A stretch of 64,000 nucleotides of DNA from Cladobotryum mycophilum (taxonomy: Eukaryota; Ascomycota; Sordariomycetes; Hypocreales; Hypocreaceae): contig JAVFKD010000004.1 of assembly GCA_036429605.1 (NCBI GenBank), positions 2,170,001 through 2,234,000 on the forward strand. Reading direction: 5' to 3'. Below are positions 12,997 to 23,534 of the stretch, in pieces; position 1 is the stretch's first letter, and every line of letters starts with the position of its first letter. The notes beneath the pieces were generated by a model. That model was given only the letters and a program-made list of their open reading frames with translations. It did no database searches and was not told the DNA's origin. Both the position numbers and the translations under genes were made by a program.

Positions 12997-15091
12997 GTGT
13001 GGCTTCCTCTACTGTACATAAAAAAGGAAAAGAAAACGATGATCTTTTTTGGGATGTCATTTGAGATGGGTTAATGGGTCATGTACAATGTTGATGGATG
13101 GATGCTGGGACACGAATTTATTTACGCCGCTCGCTATACCCCAGGACTGGGCGAACGTTGAATTAGTTTATCAGATACCTTTTTTCTACCCAAGTATATT
13201 TAATCTGAAATAAAAATCACAGATTTCTGATGCATTCGAAGCAGTTCACTGAGCAATGTGATGCTTAAAGCAGTGGGACATCTCATGCTCAGTATGTGTG
13301 TCCCTGCAAATGATGTGAACAAACGATGAAATATTTGACCGGACGTTTTTGGGAAAGCAATAATAGCCATGTTATTCTGATGCAGTGTTGACACGTTGTG
13401 CTGGGACAATTTCAAGTTGGCAACGATGTGCTTACCTTAATACTTAGAAGAGGATGGAGGGCACGAGAACAGGGTAGGTGTTTGAACTTGGACGGACATG
13501 AAAGACAAGAAAAATGATGAAATTGTAGAGAATTAGCTTGTGGGATATGAGGGATATACATATACATATAACAATTCCAAACCAATACAAATTAAAAAAT
13601 ACGTCGTTGTTAGTTGACGGAAGGGCTCAGATCCGACACGACAACACTGCTCATGAGGAGAAATGGGGAGAGGGAGCAGCCAGCGGCAGCAGCAGCAGCA
13701 GCAATGTAATCACCAGCCCTAATCTGACCATCCAAGCGGTCAATGCGTGTGTACGCAACTTGCATTGCATAAAGGGGGGCGTGGATTCAATTACTGAAGT
13801 ATTGATTTTGGCTACTCCTACTCCTCCACCCTGGCTGCTATCACCTGCATAAAGGATGGAAGGGTGTAAGTGACACTCGCCACGTGTAGGAGGTAATCAA
13901 GCTTTTTGTTCTAAGATTGTGGGATCTAGGGATGATTCAAACGTAATGGTAAGCAAGCAGATTGGCCAAAGCTCAGGGGGTGAGAACAATAAACAGACCA
14001 AAAAAACGACACATAAGATGCGAAGGGGAGATGAGATGAAAGGGCTGGCTGGCTGGCTGACATGGATGGACTCTCCCTCAGTGCTTCAGGCGTTTCCTGA
14101 TCTGGGAAGCTTGATATTTTCTCCTCTTCATGCAATAGCCGCGCTTGTCTGGGGCATAAATTCCCTCATGCAATTGCATACCCACCCCGGATAAGGCGGC
14201 CGGTGAGTGTGCACACTGTGCATGTCTTTTGGACTGTGTCGTACTGTGTGTGAGACTGTCTTGGTGTGTGTTGTGTTGCTCGACGGCGTCCAGTTTCAGG
14301 GGACGCGCTATCTGTTTTTTTTTGCCAGCACAGCGCTGGAGCCACCTGAAAAATGACGACCATAGCGACTGTCTCCAGTGTATGATGATGGCCAGGAGTG
14401 CAGTGCCCGCTCGCTAGGCCAGTCCAGCCCTAGAGGAGGTTCCTCCTGCGGGTGTCTCTTCCGCCCGACGCTTCTCCCTCTCCACTCCTCCTCCTGAGAC
14501 CTCCAGGGCTCACTATAATAATTTCTATATACGAAGTACAACAACAAGGCCATCCCAGATTTGGTGGATTATTTTGCACTCCCCACGCCCAGTATCAAAA
14601 ACATTCAACTCTTTTTTCTATCCTAGCTAATTCTGGTAAGCTGGTATTGCATTCTATGCGGCATTTGTGTTTTTCAGCCCCCTAGAGATAGCAATACATG
14701 GCGTCTGAAGTATTTGCACTGCATGTAAACTGATAGGATATACATCACAGTGTGCTTGCTGAGGGTAGGGCTTTGGCCATGACCACATGTCGTGATGATG
14801 AGGAGAGGGAGTAGAAACAAAGGTATCTTGTAGATTGTCTCTCACACCGATCAGGATCGTCGTTGTATTCTTAAAAGGTAGCATTGCATCTGCATTGCCG
14901 CCCACACCTGTGCTTCTCTCAACATCACCCATCCTCTGGAACCAAACCCCCTTTTCTTTCTGTTCACCCTTCCTCCCTCTTTTCTTGCTTGAGGCTCTTT
15001 TGAGACATACAGGTTTATTGTACTGTGGTATCCATTACCTCACTGAATCTTAACGATTGGACCCTTGACTTTTGGTCCTTTCTTTGATAAG
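12997..15091. other. Intergenic region upstream of the intronless IIC ATPase
   Basis: No supported gene. The first few hundred bases are the phosphate permease 3' UTR; the remainder is the promoter and leader of the plus-strand ATPase at 15092. A CAG microsatellite lies at 13681-13703 and a CACGTG box at about 13882. The 120 bases before the ATPase ATG are C/T-rich. Confidence 0.5.
13681..13703. repeat. CAG/GCA trinucleotide microsatellite
   Basis: A run of CAG units with one CGG interruption, in the intergenic region. It is not in a supported reading frame. Confidence 0.7.
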
Positions 15092-18000
15092 ATGTCGGAC
15101 AATACTCCCCCTGAGACAGACGACAAAGATTTACGCATCAAATTCCACGACACATCCCACCCCGGAAGAGCTGGCCGTAGCAATACGGTTGAAAATGAAA
15201 GCTCTTCTCGCTCACGCTCACGTTCTCGCAGGCGTTCCCTGAGTCGCGGTTCGACCACCAGTCGACGTGACCTCCCTACCTCGCCCTACTCCGGTGTCCA
15301 GATTGAATATCGCACCCTCTCCATCCACGTCTCCGAGTCCCGCAACATCGAACCAGATAACTTGAAGGATGTCAAGGCCGTCAAGAGAGACGACCAAGAC
15401 TACTTTGCCAACCTTACCTTTCACGAGCTTGGTGTCGATCAGCTGTGTCAGCAGTTGAACGTCTCCAAGGACAGCGGACTCTCCGAGAGCGCTGCGGCGA
15501 TTAGACTTCAGCGAGATGGCAGGAACACGCTGCCTAAACCAAAGACGAACCACTGGAAGCAGATCCTCATGTACATCTTTGGTGGTTTCTGTTCTGTTCT
15601 CTGGGTCGGCGTCGTCATCTTCTTCATCTGCTGGAGACCCCTGAGCAACCCGCCTTCGGCAACCAACCTTGCCCTCGCTATCCTCGTCATCATTGTCATC
15701 CTTCTCCAGGCAAGCTTTTCGGCTTTTCAAGATTGGTCTACCTCGCGGACTATGAAGTCCATCACGGACCTTTTGCCGTCTGAGGCCCTGGTTCTCCGAG
15801 ATGGAAACTTGATCAAGATGAGAGCCACCGAGCTTGTGAGCGGCGACGTGGTGCAGCTCCAGATTGGCAACAAGGTTCCTGCCGATATGCGGCTCATAAG
15901 CCACTCTGGTGACATTCGCTTCGACCGGTCCATTCTGACGGGAGAGTCTGATGAGGTTGAGGGTGCCATCGACCATACGGACAACAACTTCCTTGAGAGC
16001 CGCAACATTGCCATGATGGGCACTCTTGTTGTCAACGGCAGTGGTGTTGGCGTTGTTGTGCTCACAGGCTCCAGGTCGGTCATGGGCCGAATTGCCAAGG
16101 CAACTGCTGGTGCAGAAGAGCGACCGACTCTAATTCAACAAGAGATTTCGCGCTTTGTCCGAATCATTGTCGCCTTGACAGTCGTCCTCGCTCTCTTGAT
16201 TCTCTTGACTTGGGTTGGCTGGTTGAGGGTCAAGCATTTTGCTTTCATGAATGTTGTTGCTATGCTTAATGATGTCATGGGCTGTGTTGTTGCCTTCATC
16301 CCCGAGGGCATGCCCGTCGGTGTTGCTCTGACGCTGATGATGGTGGCCCGGCGCATGAAGGCATCCAATGTTTTGCCCAAGGGTCTGTCGACTGTTGAGA
16401 CTCTTGGCTGTGTCAACGTCATCTGTTCTGATAAAACTGGTACCTTGACACAGAATCAGATGCATGTTGGATCCGTGGCATTCCTCGATGAACCTGTTGA
16501 TCTTGACCACTTTTATCAAAGCCTGGATGGCGAAATGCCAGAGACTGGTATCAAGAAGTTGCACCAAGCTGCCACTCTTTGCAATGATGCTACATTCGAC
16601 CCGGCCACTATTCATCTTCCTGTTGCTACACGACAGGTTCAAGGCAACGCTACCGATGCTGCCGTCCTCAGGTTTGCCGCTGGTAGCAAGAAAGGTGATG
16701 AGAAGACGGACGTCTATCCAAGAATCTTCCAAATTCCATTCAACTCCAAGAACAAATGGATGCTTACCATGCACCGCATCTCCGAGGACAGCATGGGGGC
16801 CGGTGATTACCAAGTGTTTGTCAAGGGAGCGCCCGATGTTCTCCTTCCTGCTTGCACTGCCTACTGGTCTCGCAAATCAAACTCGGTAATGCCCCTTGAT
16901 GCCGCTGCAAAGGCGACTTTCAAAGCCTACCAGGATAAGCTGTCAAAGAATGCAGAGAGAGTCATTGTTCTTTGTATGAAGAACATGATTGTACAGGATA
17001 TCCCGGGCACCAACGCCTTTAGCGACAATGTCACGGCACGAGCCACCCAAGACCTTACCATCGTTGGCATTCTTGGCATCACCGATCCTGCTCGTCCAGA
17101 GACCTTTGCTACGGTATCAGAGTGCCGCCGTGCTGGTGCAAGATTCTTCATGGTCACTGGAGACTACGGTCTTACTGCCGCAGCCATTGCTCGCAACGTC
17201 GGAATCTTTACTGGAGATCGTGACCCTGATACCATCGCCACCATTCACGGGGACATGGAACTATCAGCCGAGGAGATGCAAAAGGCTCGCCTTGACGGTG
17301 AACATCGCAGTTTATTGCTCGAAGGGCAGAGCTTGTCTAGTCTATCCAACGAAGACTGGGATATCGTCTGCGAATACGCCGAGATTGTGTTTGCCCGAAC
17401 GACACCTGAGCAGAAGCTTAGAATCGTGGAAGAGTTTAGAAAGAGAGACAATGTCGTGGCAGTGACTGGTGACGGTGTTAATGACGCTCCGGCTCTACGT
17501 GCTGCGGACGTTGGCGTTGCTGTCGTTACAGGCAGTGATGTAGCCATTGAGGCTGCAGATCTTGTGTTGCTCGATCGCTTCGATTCAATCATTGACGCTA
17601 TCCGCCTCGGCCGTCTCGTCTTCCAGAATCTGCAAAAGGTCATCGCCTACCTTCTCCCCGCTGGAAGTTGGTCCGAGATCTGGCCCGTCATTCTCAACGT
17701 CTTCTTCGGAGTCCCCCTCCCACTGAGCTCTTTTCTCATGATTATCATCTGCGTCTTCACCGATCTTTTCCTTTCGCTCTCATTGATCATGGAGAAGGAA
17801 GAGTTTGACCTTCTTTCGCTACCCCCTCGAAACCACAAAAAGGATCATCTCATCAACTTGAAGATTTATGCTCAGGCATATCTTCTCATGGGAAATGCCG
17901 AGACGATATGCGCTCATTCCATGTTCTTCCTTTACATGTGGAGACACGCTGGAATCCCTGCGAAGCAGTTATTCTTTGTCTTTGAGCGGTACTCGGACGG

Positions 18001-18379
18001 GTTCCATGGCTACACTCAGGCTGAACTTAACCACTTTGTCGCCGTCGGCCAATGCGTCTATTTTGTCACTCTGGTCATTCTGCAGTGGGGGAATATCCTG
18101 TCGGTGCGTAACCGAAGGCTCAGCATTGTCCAGGCTGATCCCTTCACAAAGAAGCGACGTAACCCCTGGCTGCTCTTGAGTATCCTGATCAGTTTGGCCA
18201 TTGCCATCTTCGTTACCGAGGTCCCTGGAATCCAAAATCTCTTCGGCACTGCGTCTGTTCCTATTGAGTTCTGGCTTATTCCGCTTCCCCTTGCTCTGGG
18301 CCTGCTCTGCCTCGACGAGGTTCGCAAGTTGTTAGTCAGGTTGTTCCCCAACGGTCCACTTGCCAAGATAGCCTGGTAA
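15092..18379 (+). CDS. Type IIC (Na+/K+-ATPase-like) P-type cation ATPase, intronless paralogue
   Basis: A 1095-residue cation pump in one exon from the first ATG at 15092. The N-terminus has an Arg/Ser-rich stretch (SRSRSRSRRRSLSRG, about residues 40-55), likely cytosolic and phosphorylatable. Then come the cation-ATPase N-domain, TGES, PEGMP in M4, DKTGTLT, KGAPD, TGDGVND, and a C-terminal six-helix domain ending DEVRKLLVRLFPNG, which resembles animal Na+/K+-ATPase alpha. It aligns along its length with the ten-exon gene at 1144-4995. Compared with animal pumps, M4 Glu, M5 Glu and one M6 Asp (FTD) are kept, but the first M6 Asp is Cys, the M8 Asp is Asn, and the M9 Glu pair is lost. Ion specificity is therefore not predictable from the family name. 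Confidence 0.93.
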   Translation: MSDNTPPETDDKDLRIKFHDTSHPGRAGRSNTVENESSSRSRSRSRRRSLSRGSTTSRRDLPTSPYSGVQIEYRTLSIHVSESRNIEPDNLKDVKAVKRDDQDYFANLTFHELGVDQLCQQLNVSKDSGLSESAAAIRLQRDGRNTLPKPKTNHWKQILMYIFGGFCSVLWVGVVIFFICWRPLSNPPSATNLALAILVIIVILLQASFSAFQDWSTSRTMKSITDLLPSEALVLRDGNLIKMRATELVSGDVVQLQIGNKVPADMRLISHSGDIRFDRSILTGESDEVEGAIDHTDNNFLESRNIAMMGTLVVNGSGVGVVVLTGSRSVMGRIAKATAGAEERPTLIQQEISRFVRIIVALTVVLALLILLTWVGWLRVKHFAFMNVVAMLNDVMGCVVAFIPEGMPVGVALTLMMVARRMKASNVLPKGLSTVETLGCVNVICSDKTGTLTQNQMHVGSVAFLDEPVDLDHFYQSLDGEMPETGIKKLHQAATLCNDATFDPATIHLPVATRQVQGNATDAAVLRFAAGSKKGDEKTDVYPRIFQIPFNSKNKWMLTMHRISEDSMGAGDYQVFVKGAPDVLLPACTAYWSRKSNSVMPLDAAAKATFKAYQDKLSKNAERVIVLCMKNMIVQDIPGTNAFSDNVTARATQDLTIVGILGITDPARPETFATVSECRRAGARFFMVTGDYGLTAAAIARNVGIFTGDRDPDTIATIHGDMELSAEEMQKARLDGEHRSLLLEGQSLSSLSNEDWDIVCEYAEIVFARTTPEQKLRIVEEFRKRDNVVAVTGDGVNDAPALRAADVGVAVVTGSDVAIEAADLVLLDRFDSIIDAIRLGRLVFQNLQKVIAYLLPAGSWSEIWPVILNVFFGVPLPLSSFLMIIICVFTDLFLSLSLIMEKEEFDLLSLPPRNHKKDHLINLKIYAQAYLLMGNAETICAHSMFFLYMWRHAGIPAKQLFFVFERYSDGFHGYTQAELNHFVAVGQCVYFVTLVILQWGNILSVRNRRLSIVQADPFTKKRRNPWLLLSILISLAIAIFVTEVPGIQNLFGTASVPIEFWLIPLPLALGLLCLDEVRKLLVRLFPNGPLAKIAW

Positions 18380-19193
18380 CATTGGTGGAATTATACTTTT
18401 CTTTCTTATTCATTCGTTTGTACACATTGGTCAGAGATGTGGTGGAGTTGGTTGCCTGAAGACGTCCGAGATCGTATCTTGAAGCGGACAATGAGTGATG
18501 ATGACGAATATTACCTCCATAGTGAATATTATTTATTTGTCAAAGATTTCTCTTTCTAGACTGGCATGTAAATTGTTATTCCAAGCTATCTACTTGGGAT
18601 GTGAATGTTGAGCCTTGATGTACACAGCTTATACGCTGCATCCTGACTACGCGAGCCTCATTTATTAAGAATAAGACCGAGTGCAAGATAAAATAAAGCA
18701 CACTAAATTAATACCCTCAAATCGGTTAGTGGAAATTACTGTATAATCACGTGAGGTCGTACTGAAGCATTGACTTCGCTCGCATTCGCATTGCCCTTTG
18801 ATTGAGCCGATTCTTACTCTAAGCCTTCTGGAGGATGGTGGCAGTGCCTGCGCCTGGTGCTGTGTTCTCTCAAGGTGACATCATGAAAATGCTGGCTGGT
18901 CTTGATTCAATGGTCGAAGCTAGGATGGTAGGGCTGAATAGCGCAGTGCATGCATCGGCAGAAGCAGCAAATTACATTCATTGGAGAGCCTAGGACTAAA
19001 ACAGTGTCAGGAGAGGCGCTCGCCGTCGCCAAACCGCTGAGCGTGAATCCCTTCGCCTCAAGACGTGGTTTAGCACTGGCTCAGCCTCAACCATATTCGG
19101 ACAGCAGGCTGACCGAATGCGATATTATATAACCTTCCAATTCCAACTAGAAATTCAAAGTAAACACTGTCAAATTTTCTCGTTCTGGACCAC
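18380..19193. other. Intergenic region between ATPase and Zn2Cys6 regulator
   Basis: AT-rich sequence with the ATPase 3' UTR at the left and the regulator promoter at the right. A TATTATATAA element at about 19121-19130 sits some 65 bp before the regulator ATG. No coding potential seen. Confidence 0.45.
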
Positions 19194-20885
19194 ATGACGG
19201 ATACGCAAAAACCTCTAGGCTGCTGGGAGTGTCTCAAGAAGCGTCGCGTCTGCGATCTTGGGCGGCCACAATGCAGAAAGTGTCACACCAGGGGACTAGA
19301 TTGCCCAGGGTATGACAAGAAGCCACTGAAATGGCTGCAGCCGGGGCAGACGAGGTCTAAAGGGCAGCGAGCTCGGGATGAGTCGAATGCAGGTGCCCGA
19401 CAAGTTGCATTGTCCATGTCGCCTAAGTTATCTTGCAAATCTACAGCGCTTCTCGAGGCGTTTCAATACTGTATGTCATTTTGTCTGATGGCAATCGTCT
19501 CATTATGTGGCTAATATCAGCCCGCATATGCTAGACAATGCGAATGTTTGTCCCGACATGGTAGCTACTGGCAATGGCTTACAGAGCGCGTTCTTTATAC
19601 CTCTCCATGCGGCTGCATATATGCCGACTGCCATTGCAGAGAGCATGATTTGCATTGCGCTAGGCCACCGAATTTTGCAATGTCGTGACACTTTCAATGA
19701 TCCCAACCAGCTTGTATTGGCGAAGAGGTTGCAGAGTCATCGGGGATCAGCCATACGTGCACTCTCGGAAGACTTGGGCAGACCCGACTGCCATGCAAAT
19801 GATGAGACGTTGGTGTCTATACTGACTTTCTTATTCTCCGAGGTGGGTGGCTGTGTACGGTGGATGTTTACCGTTGCCATGCTGAACGCTTCATTCGTAG
19901 ATTCAGCAGTCCATCTCACCAACATGGAGGCAACATCATGACGGAGCCTATAAAATTATTGAAATGCGCGGTGGAATGCCCCGTCTCATTTTATCTCACA
20001 AAGAATTTCGCCATCTTTTCCAGTATTTTATCCTGTAAGCACTTCGTATTCTGTCCTTTCCATACCGACTGCTAACAGGAGTTGTTGTTCAGTACCGATG
20101 TAATAGGTGCCACGACATCACCGGATATCGAAATAACAAGAGCCCGTCGTCAGTGCGAACTCATAAGTATTCTGCCTATATTGTATGGTAATGGAATGTC
20201 TACCTCGCTACCCTGTCCGCCAGAGTTACTCGCGGCTGTCATTCGAATCAATGACCTCCGCTCTAGGCGCCGCATGATCGATGAAGCCGAAGATGAGGTT
20301 CCTGTTGCTGCCCTGGAGGTTCTTGAGGATATTAATTCATTCTCACCAGGAAAATGGGCTACCGAAGTGAGGAGGTACCATAGATCTGGTTCGATCAAAG
20401 GCGACTCTACTGTAGATGAGGCTGTAGTCCCAAAGCGACAAGCCAGCGCCTGGGACTGGGAAAGTGTCGCATCGACATTCCAGGCGGCGGTTGCTATTTA
20501 TTGTATATCTGCCCTTCTGGACCAGGATGAAATGGCGTTTGGTGCTCAGCTTGGGACCGAAGACATTCCCATCTTGAAAATGGCCTACTTTGCCACCCTG
20601 TTGGCTGATTTGAGAAGGATTGCCTCGTCACAACCAGATCAGCTCAGAAAACTTGTCATCTGGCCGCTGGTAATTGCCGGTATCGAGAGGGATGCAGCAC
20701 AAGATGATGACCGTCTCTTCGTCATCGGGGAACTCGAGTGGATTAGTAGAGCCTTGGGTACAGCTGCTCCGTTGGTAGCCAAAGATTTCCTGACACGACT
20801 CTGGAAGAATGCAGGTGATTTGCAAGTAAACGGAGAGGGGAGATGGGATACTCTTTTTGACAGGCCTTATGTATTTGCAGTTTAA
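19194..20885 (+). CDS. Zn(2)-Cys(6) transcription factor with Fungal_trans_2 domain
   Basis: Nuclear DNA-binding regulator. Proposed exons 19194-19470, 19535-19842, 19901-20034 and 20093-20885 give 503 residues, typical for the family. The zinc cluster at residues 10-38 has six cysteines in the spacing C-x2-C-x6-C-x6-C-x2-C-x6-C. Splicing the second intron (GTGGGT...CGTAG) restores the family motif WRQHHDGAYKIIEMRGG, strong support for this model. The C-terminal half is rich in helices with the EWISRALG-type repeat of Fungal_trans_2 proteins. In the first intron the nearest acceptor AG would break the frame; an AG 14 nt downstream (19533-19534) preserves it. Its position at the edge of the PKS/terpene region makes a pathway-specific role possible but unproven. 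Confidence 0.88.
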
Positions 20886-21336
20886 TGCTGGAATACCGGG
20901 GACGTTGAGAATGCCATGGCTCAATGATCGAACCATATACATATAAGATAAGTACGATATGTGGCATCATTTGATGTCGGAGATACAGTCAATGAGACTG
21001 GATAGATTTTATAGACAATTCATATTTCTCGTTTTTTATGTTCATGTTTTTATCTCATCCTGAATTCACTCATTGAAGCATGTGTCTTTACCGTTCATGG
21101 TTTCTCGATGTCCTATCCTGCTACCTAGGTAAGTCGTTGCCCTTGATTGCGCAATGATGGGGATATGAAATAAAAGTCGACATTACATAATGAATGTGTT
21201 TGTATGTCGATTTTTATTTAAAGATTAATATATAAAAAAGCAATATAGCAGTTCCAGCCATCCAGTGATCCATATCTCAACAACCACCTGGTGCTTGTAT
21301 CCAGTCACTTGTAACTTATGAAGTTGCTATACGACT
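20886..21336. other. Convergent 3' intergenic region
   Basis: AT-rich spacer between the plus-strand regulator and the minus-strand HET gene. It probably holds both polyadenylation regions; nothing else seen. Confidence 0.5.
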
Positions 21337-22805
21337 CTACACGATCCGTATACGCTCGCGAGGGGTACCCAGCCAGACTTCTCGATCAAGATATGGAGCC
21401 GTGAACCATCCGACTCGACGGTAAGTGGAGAGTTGCATTAGTGAATCATCATCGGTGGTGTTATTTGCATCCACAGGTACAAGCAGGATACCCAACAAAG
21501 TACTATCCCATGAGGATATTACCGCGGCGTAGACCTCATTTGTTGTTCTCGAAACCTCTTCGACTGCATCGCGTGTGGTAATACCAATTTCACCCCTTTC
21601 CGAGCGGTCCTCATCGGAGACTCCTGCTGGCCCTCCTTCAAGCTCGAACATTTCCCCTTCAACAGGATCCCAGATAACCGCTCTAATGATGACATTCAGA
21701 ACCAGCACACCTGCAGTAGCCTCGCCGTAGGGGTTGGTCTGCCGCTTCAGTACAGTATAGCAGTGTTCGACGCTGCATGTTTGCATCGTTTCTAGGCCGT
21801 GAGAAAACGAAATCTTGCCATCCACTGCCGCCCAAGACCACGATGGTGCCCTGTATTTTGATGGCCCAGGCGCGGGATCTCCCCCATCGACATACCAAAG
21901 GAGGCAACTTGGAAACTGGTGCTCCCACAGCCCGGCAAGGTATCTGCTGTTGCGCCAAAAGTCGTGAAAGTAGCCCACAATGCCTGAGAGAGCAATAAGA
22001 CGATCGCGTGGCTCCGTCAGCTTGCGCTGCGAGTACAGTTTCACCATATTCCTCCATGCTTTGACAGCCTCCTTTTCCGCTTCTATTTCTGAGATTTGGG
22101 ACAAGGTAGCAAGATCGGGAGTGAAGATGCGATCCGGAATGCACGTGTTGATAGGACTCGCTCTTCGAGACACCATGCACGTGTATTAACGGGCTCTGAT
22201 GGTGCTCCTTCATATTTCTGCACGCACATGGTTCCGATTTTGCCATCTAGACAGCGGAATGGGAGGGTAGTTGGAGTATTGTACAGGATTGTGCGGTTCA
22301 GGAACCCTTGACTCGCTCTCTCAGCATTCGCAGCGATGATGGTGACATATGCATGACGGAAGATGGACCTGATACGGCTGATTTCAATCGCTTTGTCCTC
22401 CTTGGAATCTTGAATAATGCAAAAGGCATCTACCCAAAGATACCGTAGGCCGAGAGTTTGCGTCACTTTGATCGCATCACGAATCGTCTTGGGTATCAGC
22501 TTGGTATCGATGTGCTCCATATAGGAAGAGAGCGTGGTATTCGTTGTGCAATTTGGCTGCTTCTCACCCCAGACATAGCTCAATGCGACGTAATAGTCAG
22601 GTGGCGCACAGAGAGTTTCGCACCATTCGCACATGAAGTTGATAGATCGCTGCATCTCTTGCCAGGTGGCAGTGGTATATGTGTACCCCGCCTGGTCTTC
22701 AGAATTTGATCCTGCCAAGAAGCCAGACTTCCAGATAGCCTTGAAGCCATCAACAGAGAAGGGCATAGACCAGCAGTAGTCACATACCAATCTCTCGAGA
22801 TCCAT
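21337..22805 (-). pseudogene. HET-domain (heterokaryon incompatibility) gene, frame-disrupted and internally shortened
   Basis: The 5' part (22805 to about 22150) encodes a HET domain: YVALSYVWG, LRYLWVDAFCIIQDS, the ITIIAA-like strand VTIIAANAERA, and RAWCLEERVLST. The 3' part (to 21337) encodes the typical HET C-terminal region: WRNMVKLYSQRKLTEPRDRL, ALSGI, APSWSWAAVDG. The two parts are in different frames. Only about 30 codons separate ERVLS from the WRNMVKLYS block, where family members usually have a longer stretch, and the linker before the YVALSYVWG block also looks short. A 56-nt intron with a weak GTGCAT donor could reconnect the frames but would not restore the missing segment. A 10-bp direct repeat (ATGCACGTGT at 22139-22148 and 22175-22184) sits at the break. 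HET proteins trigger death on non-self recognition; this copy is probably inactive. Confidence 0.72.
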
Positions 22806-23534
22806 GGCGGAAGCAGTGAACCAAAGTGTTTTTACAGCATGTCGGGTGGGTGTAGAATACTCTATTCGATAAGATGTTCATTAGAAAGAGATTTCCCGGA
22901 GGCACAAGAAGCAAGTAATGCAAATAAATGGGATGTCTGCCGTTTTGACAAAAGACCAAGTGCCTAGATAAACAGGGTAGGTGATGTAAGACCTGCATGG
23001 GATTCTGCGGAGATATTATCCGCATGCCTGTATTCTAGAAGGATGTGGCCTATATTTGGCTACTAACTGCCTCTGCGCACTTAAGAGCTACGTTTGGCAA
23101 GATGCAGTTAAAGACCTTATTGCTGATGATTATTAAGTAAGTGGTCTTGGGGGCGTGTTATCTTGCACTAATGTCATGGCCCTAGTGTTTAAGGGAAGGA
23201 TATAGATATGTGATAGCCTATGTGCGAGCTAGTATGAAAGTATACCTCATTGACGATTTCACATCATATCATATGAGAGGTGGCGAGTTTCATTGTTACG
23301 CGGAGGGAGACGAGCATGGTGTGGTAGAAGCAAAGTCACTGCTAGACGCTGCGATTACAAAGAGTGTTTGTTCTGGTTATCCAAAGTTTATTTGTATATA
23401 GCTGTGTAGCTAAAAAGGAATGAAAGGGTACAATGAGTGTGATGGATCCAGAATTGCCAATATGGTGATCGATTGCCAGCAACTTGCCATTATCGTTCGT
23501 TTTTCGCGGAGTTTATAGCTGGACTATGATAATC
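22806..23534. other. Intergenic region between HET gene and NMT1
   Basis: Contains the HET promoter (AT-rich, 22806-23000) and the 3' flank of NMT1. A 62-codon frame at 23216-23401 has no recognisable features. Nothing else supported. Confidence 0.45.

Noticed and set aside
15218..16813. Long minus-strand frames antisense to the intronless ATPase
   Set aside because: Mirror images of the ATPase codon pattern; no start context or domain.
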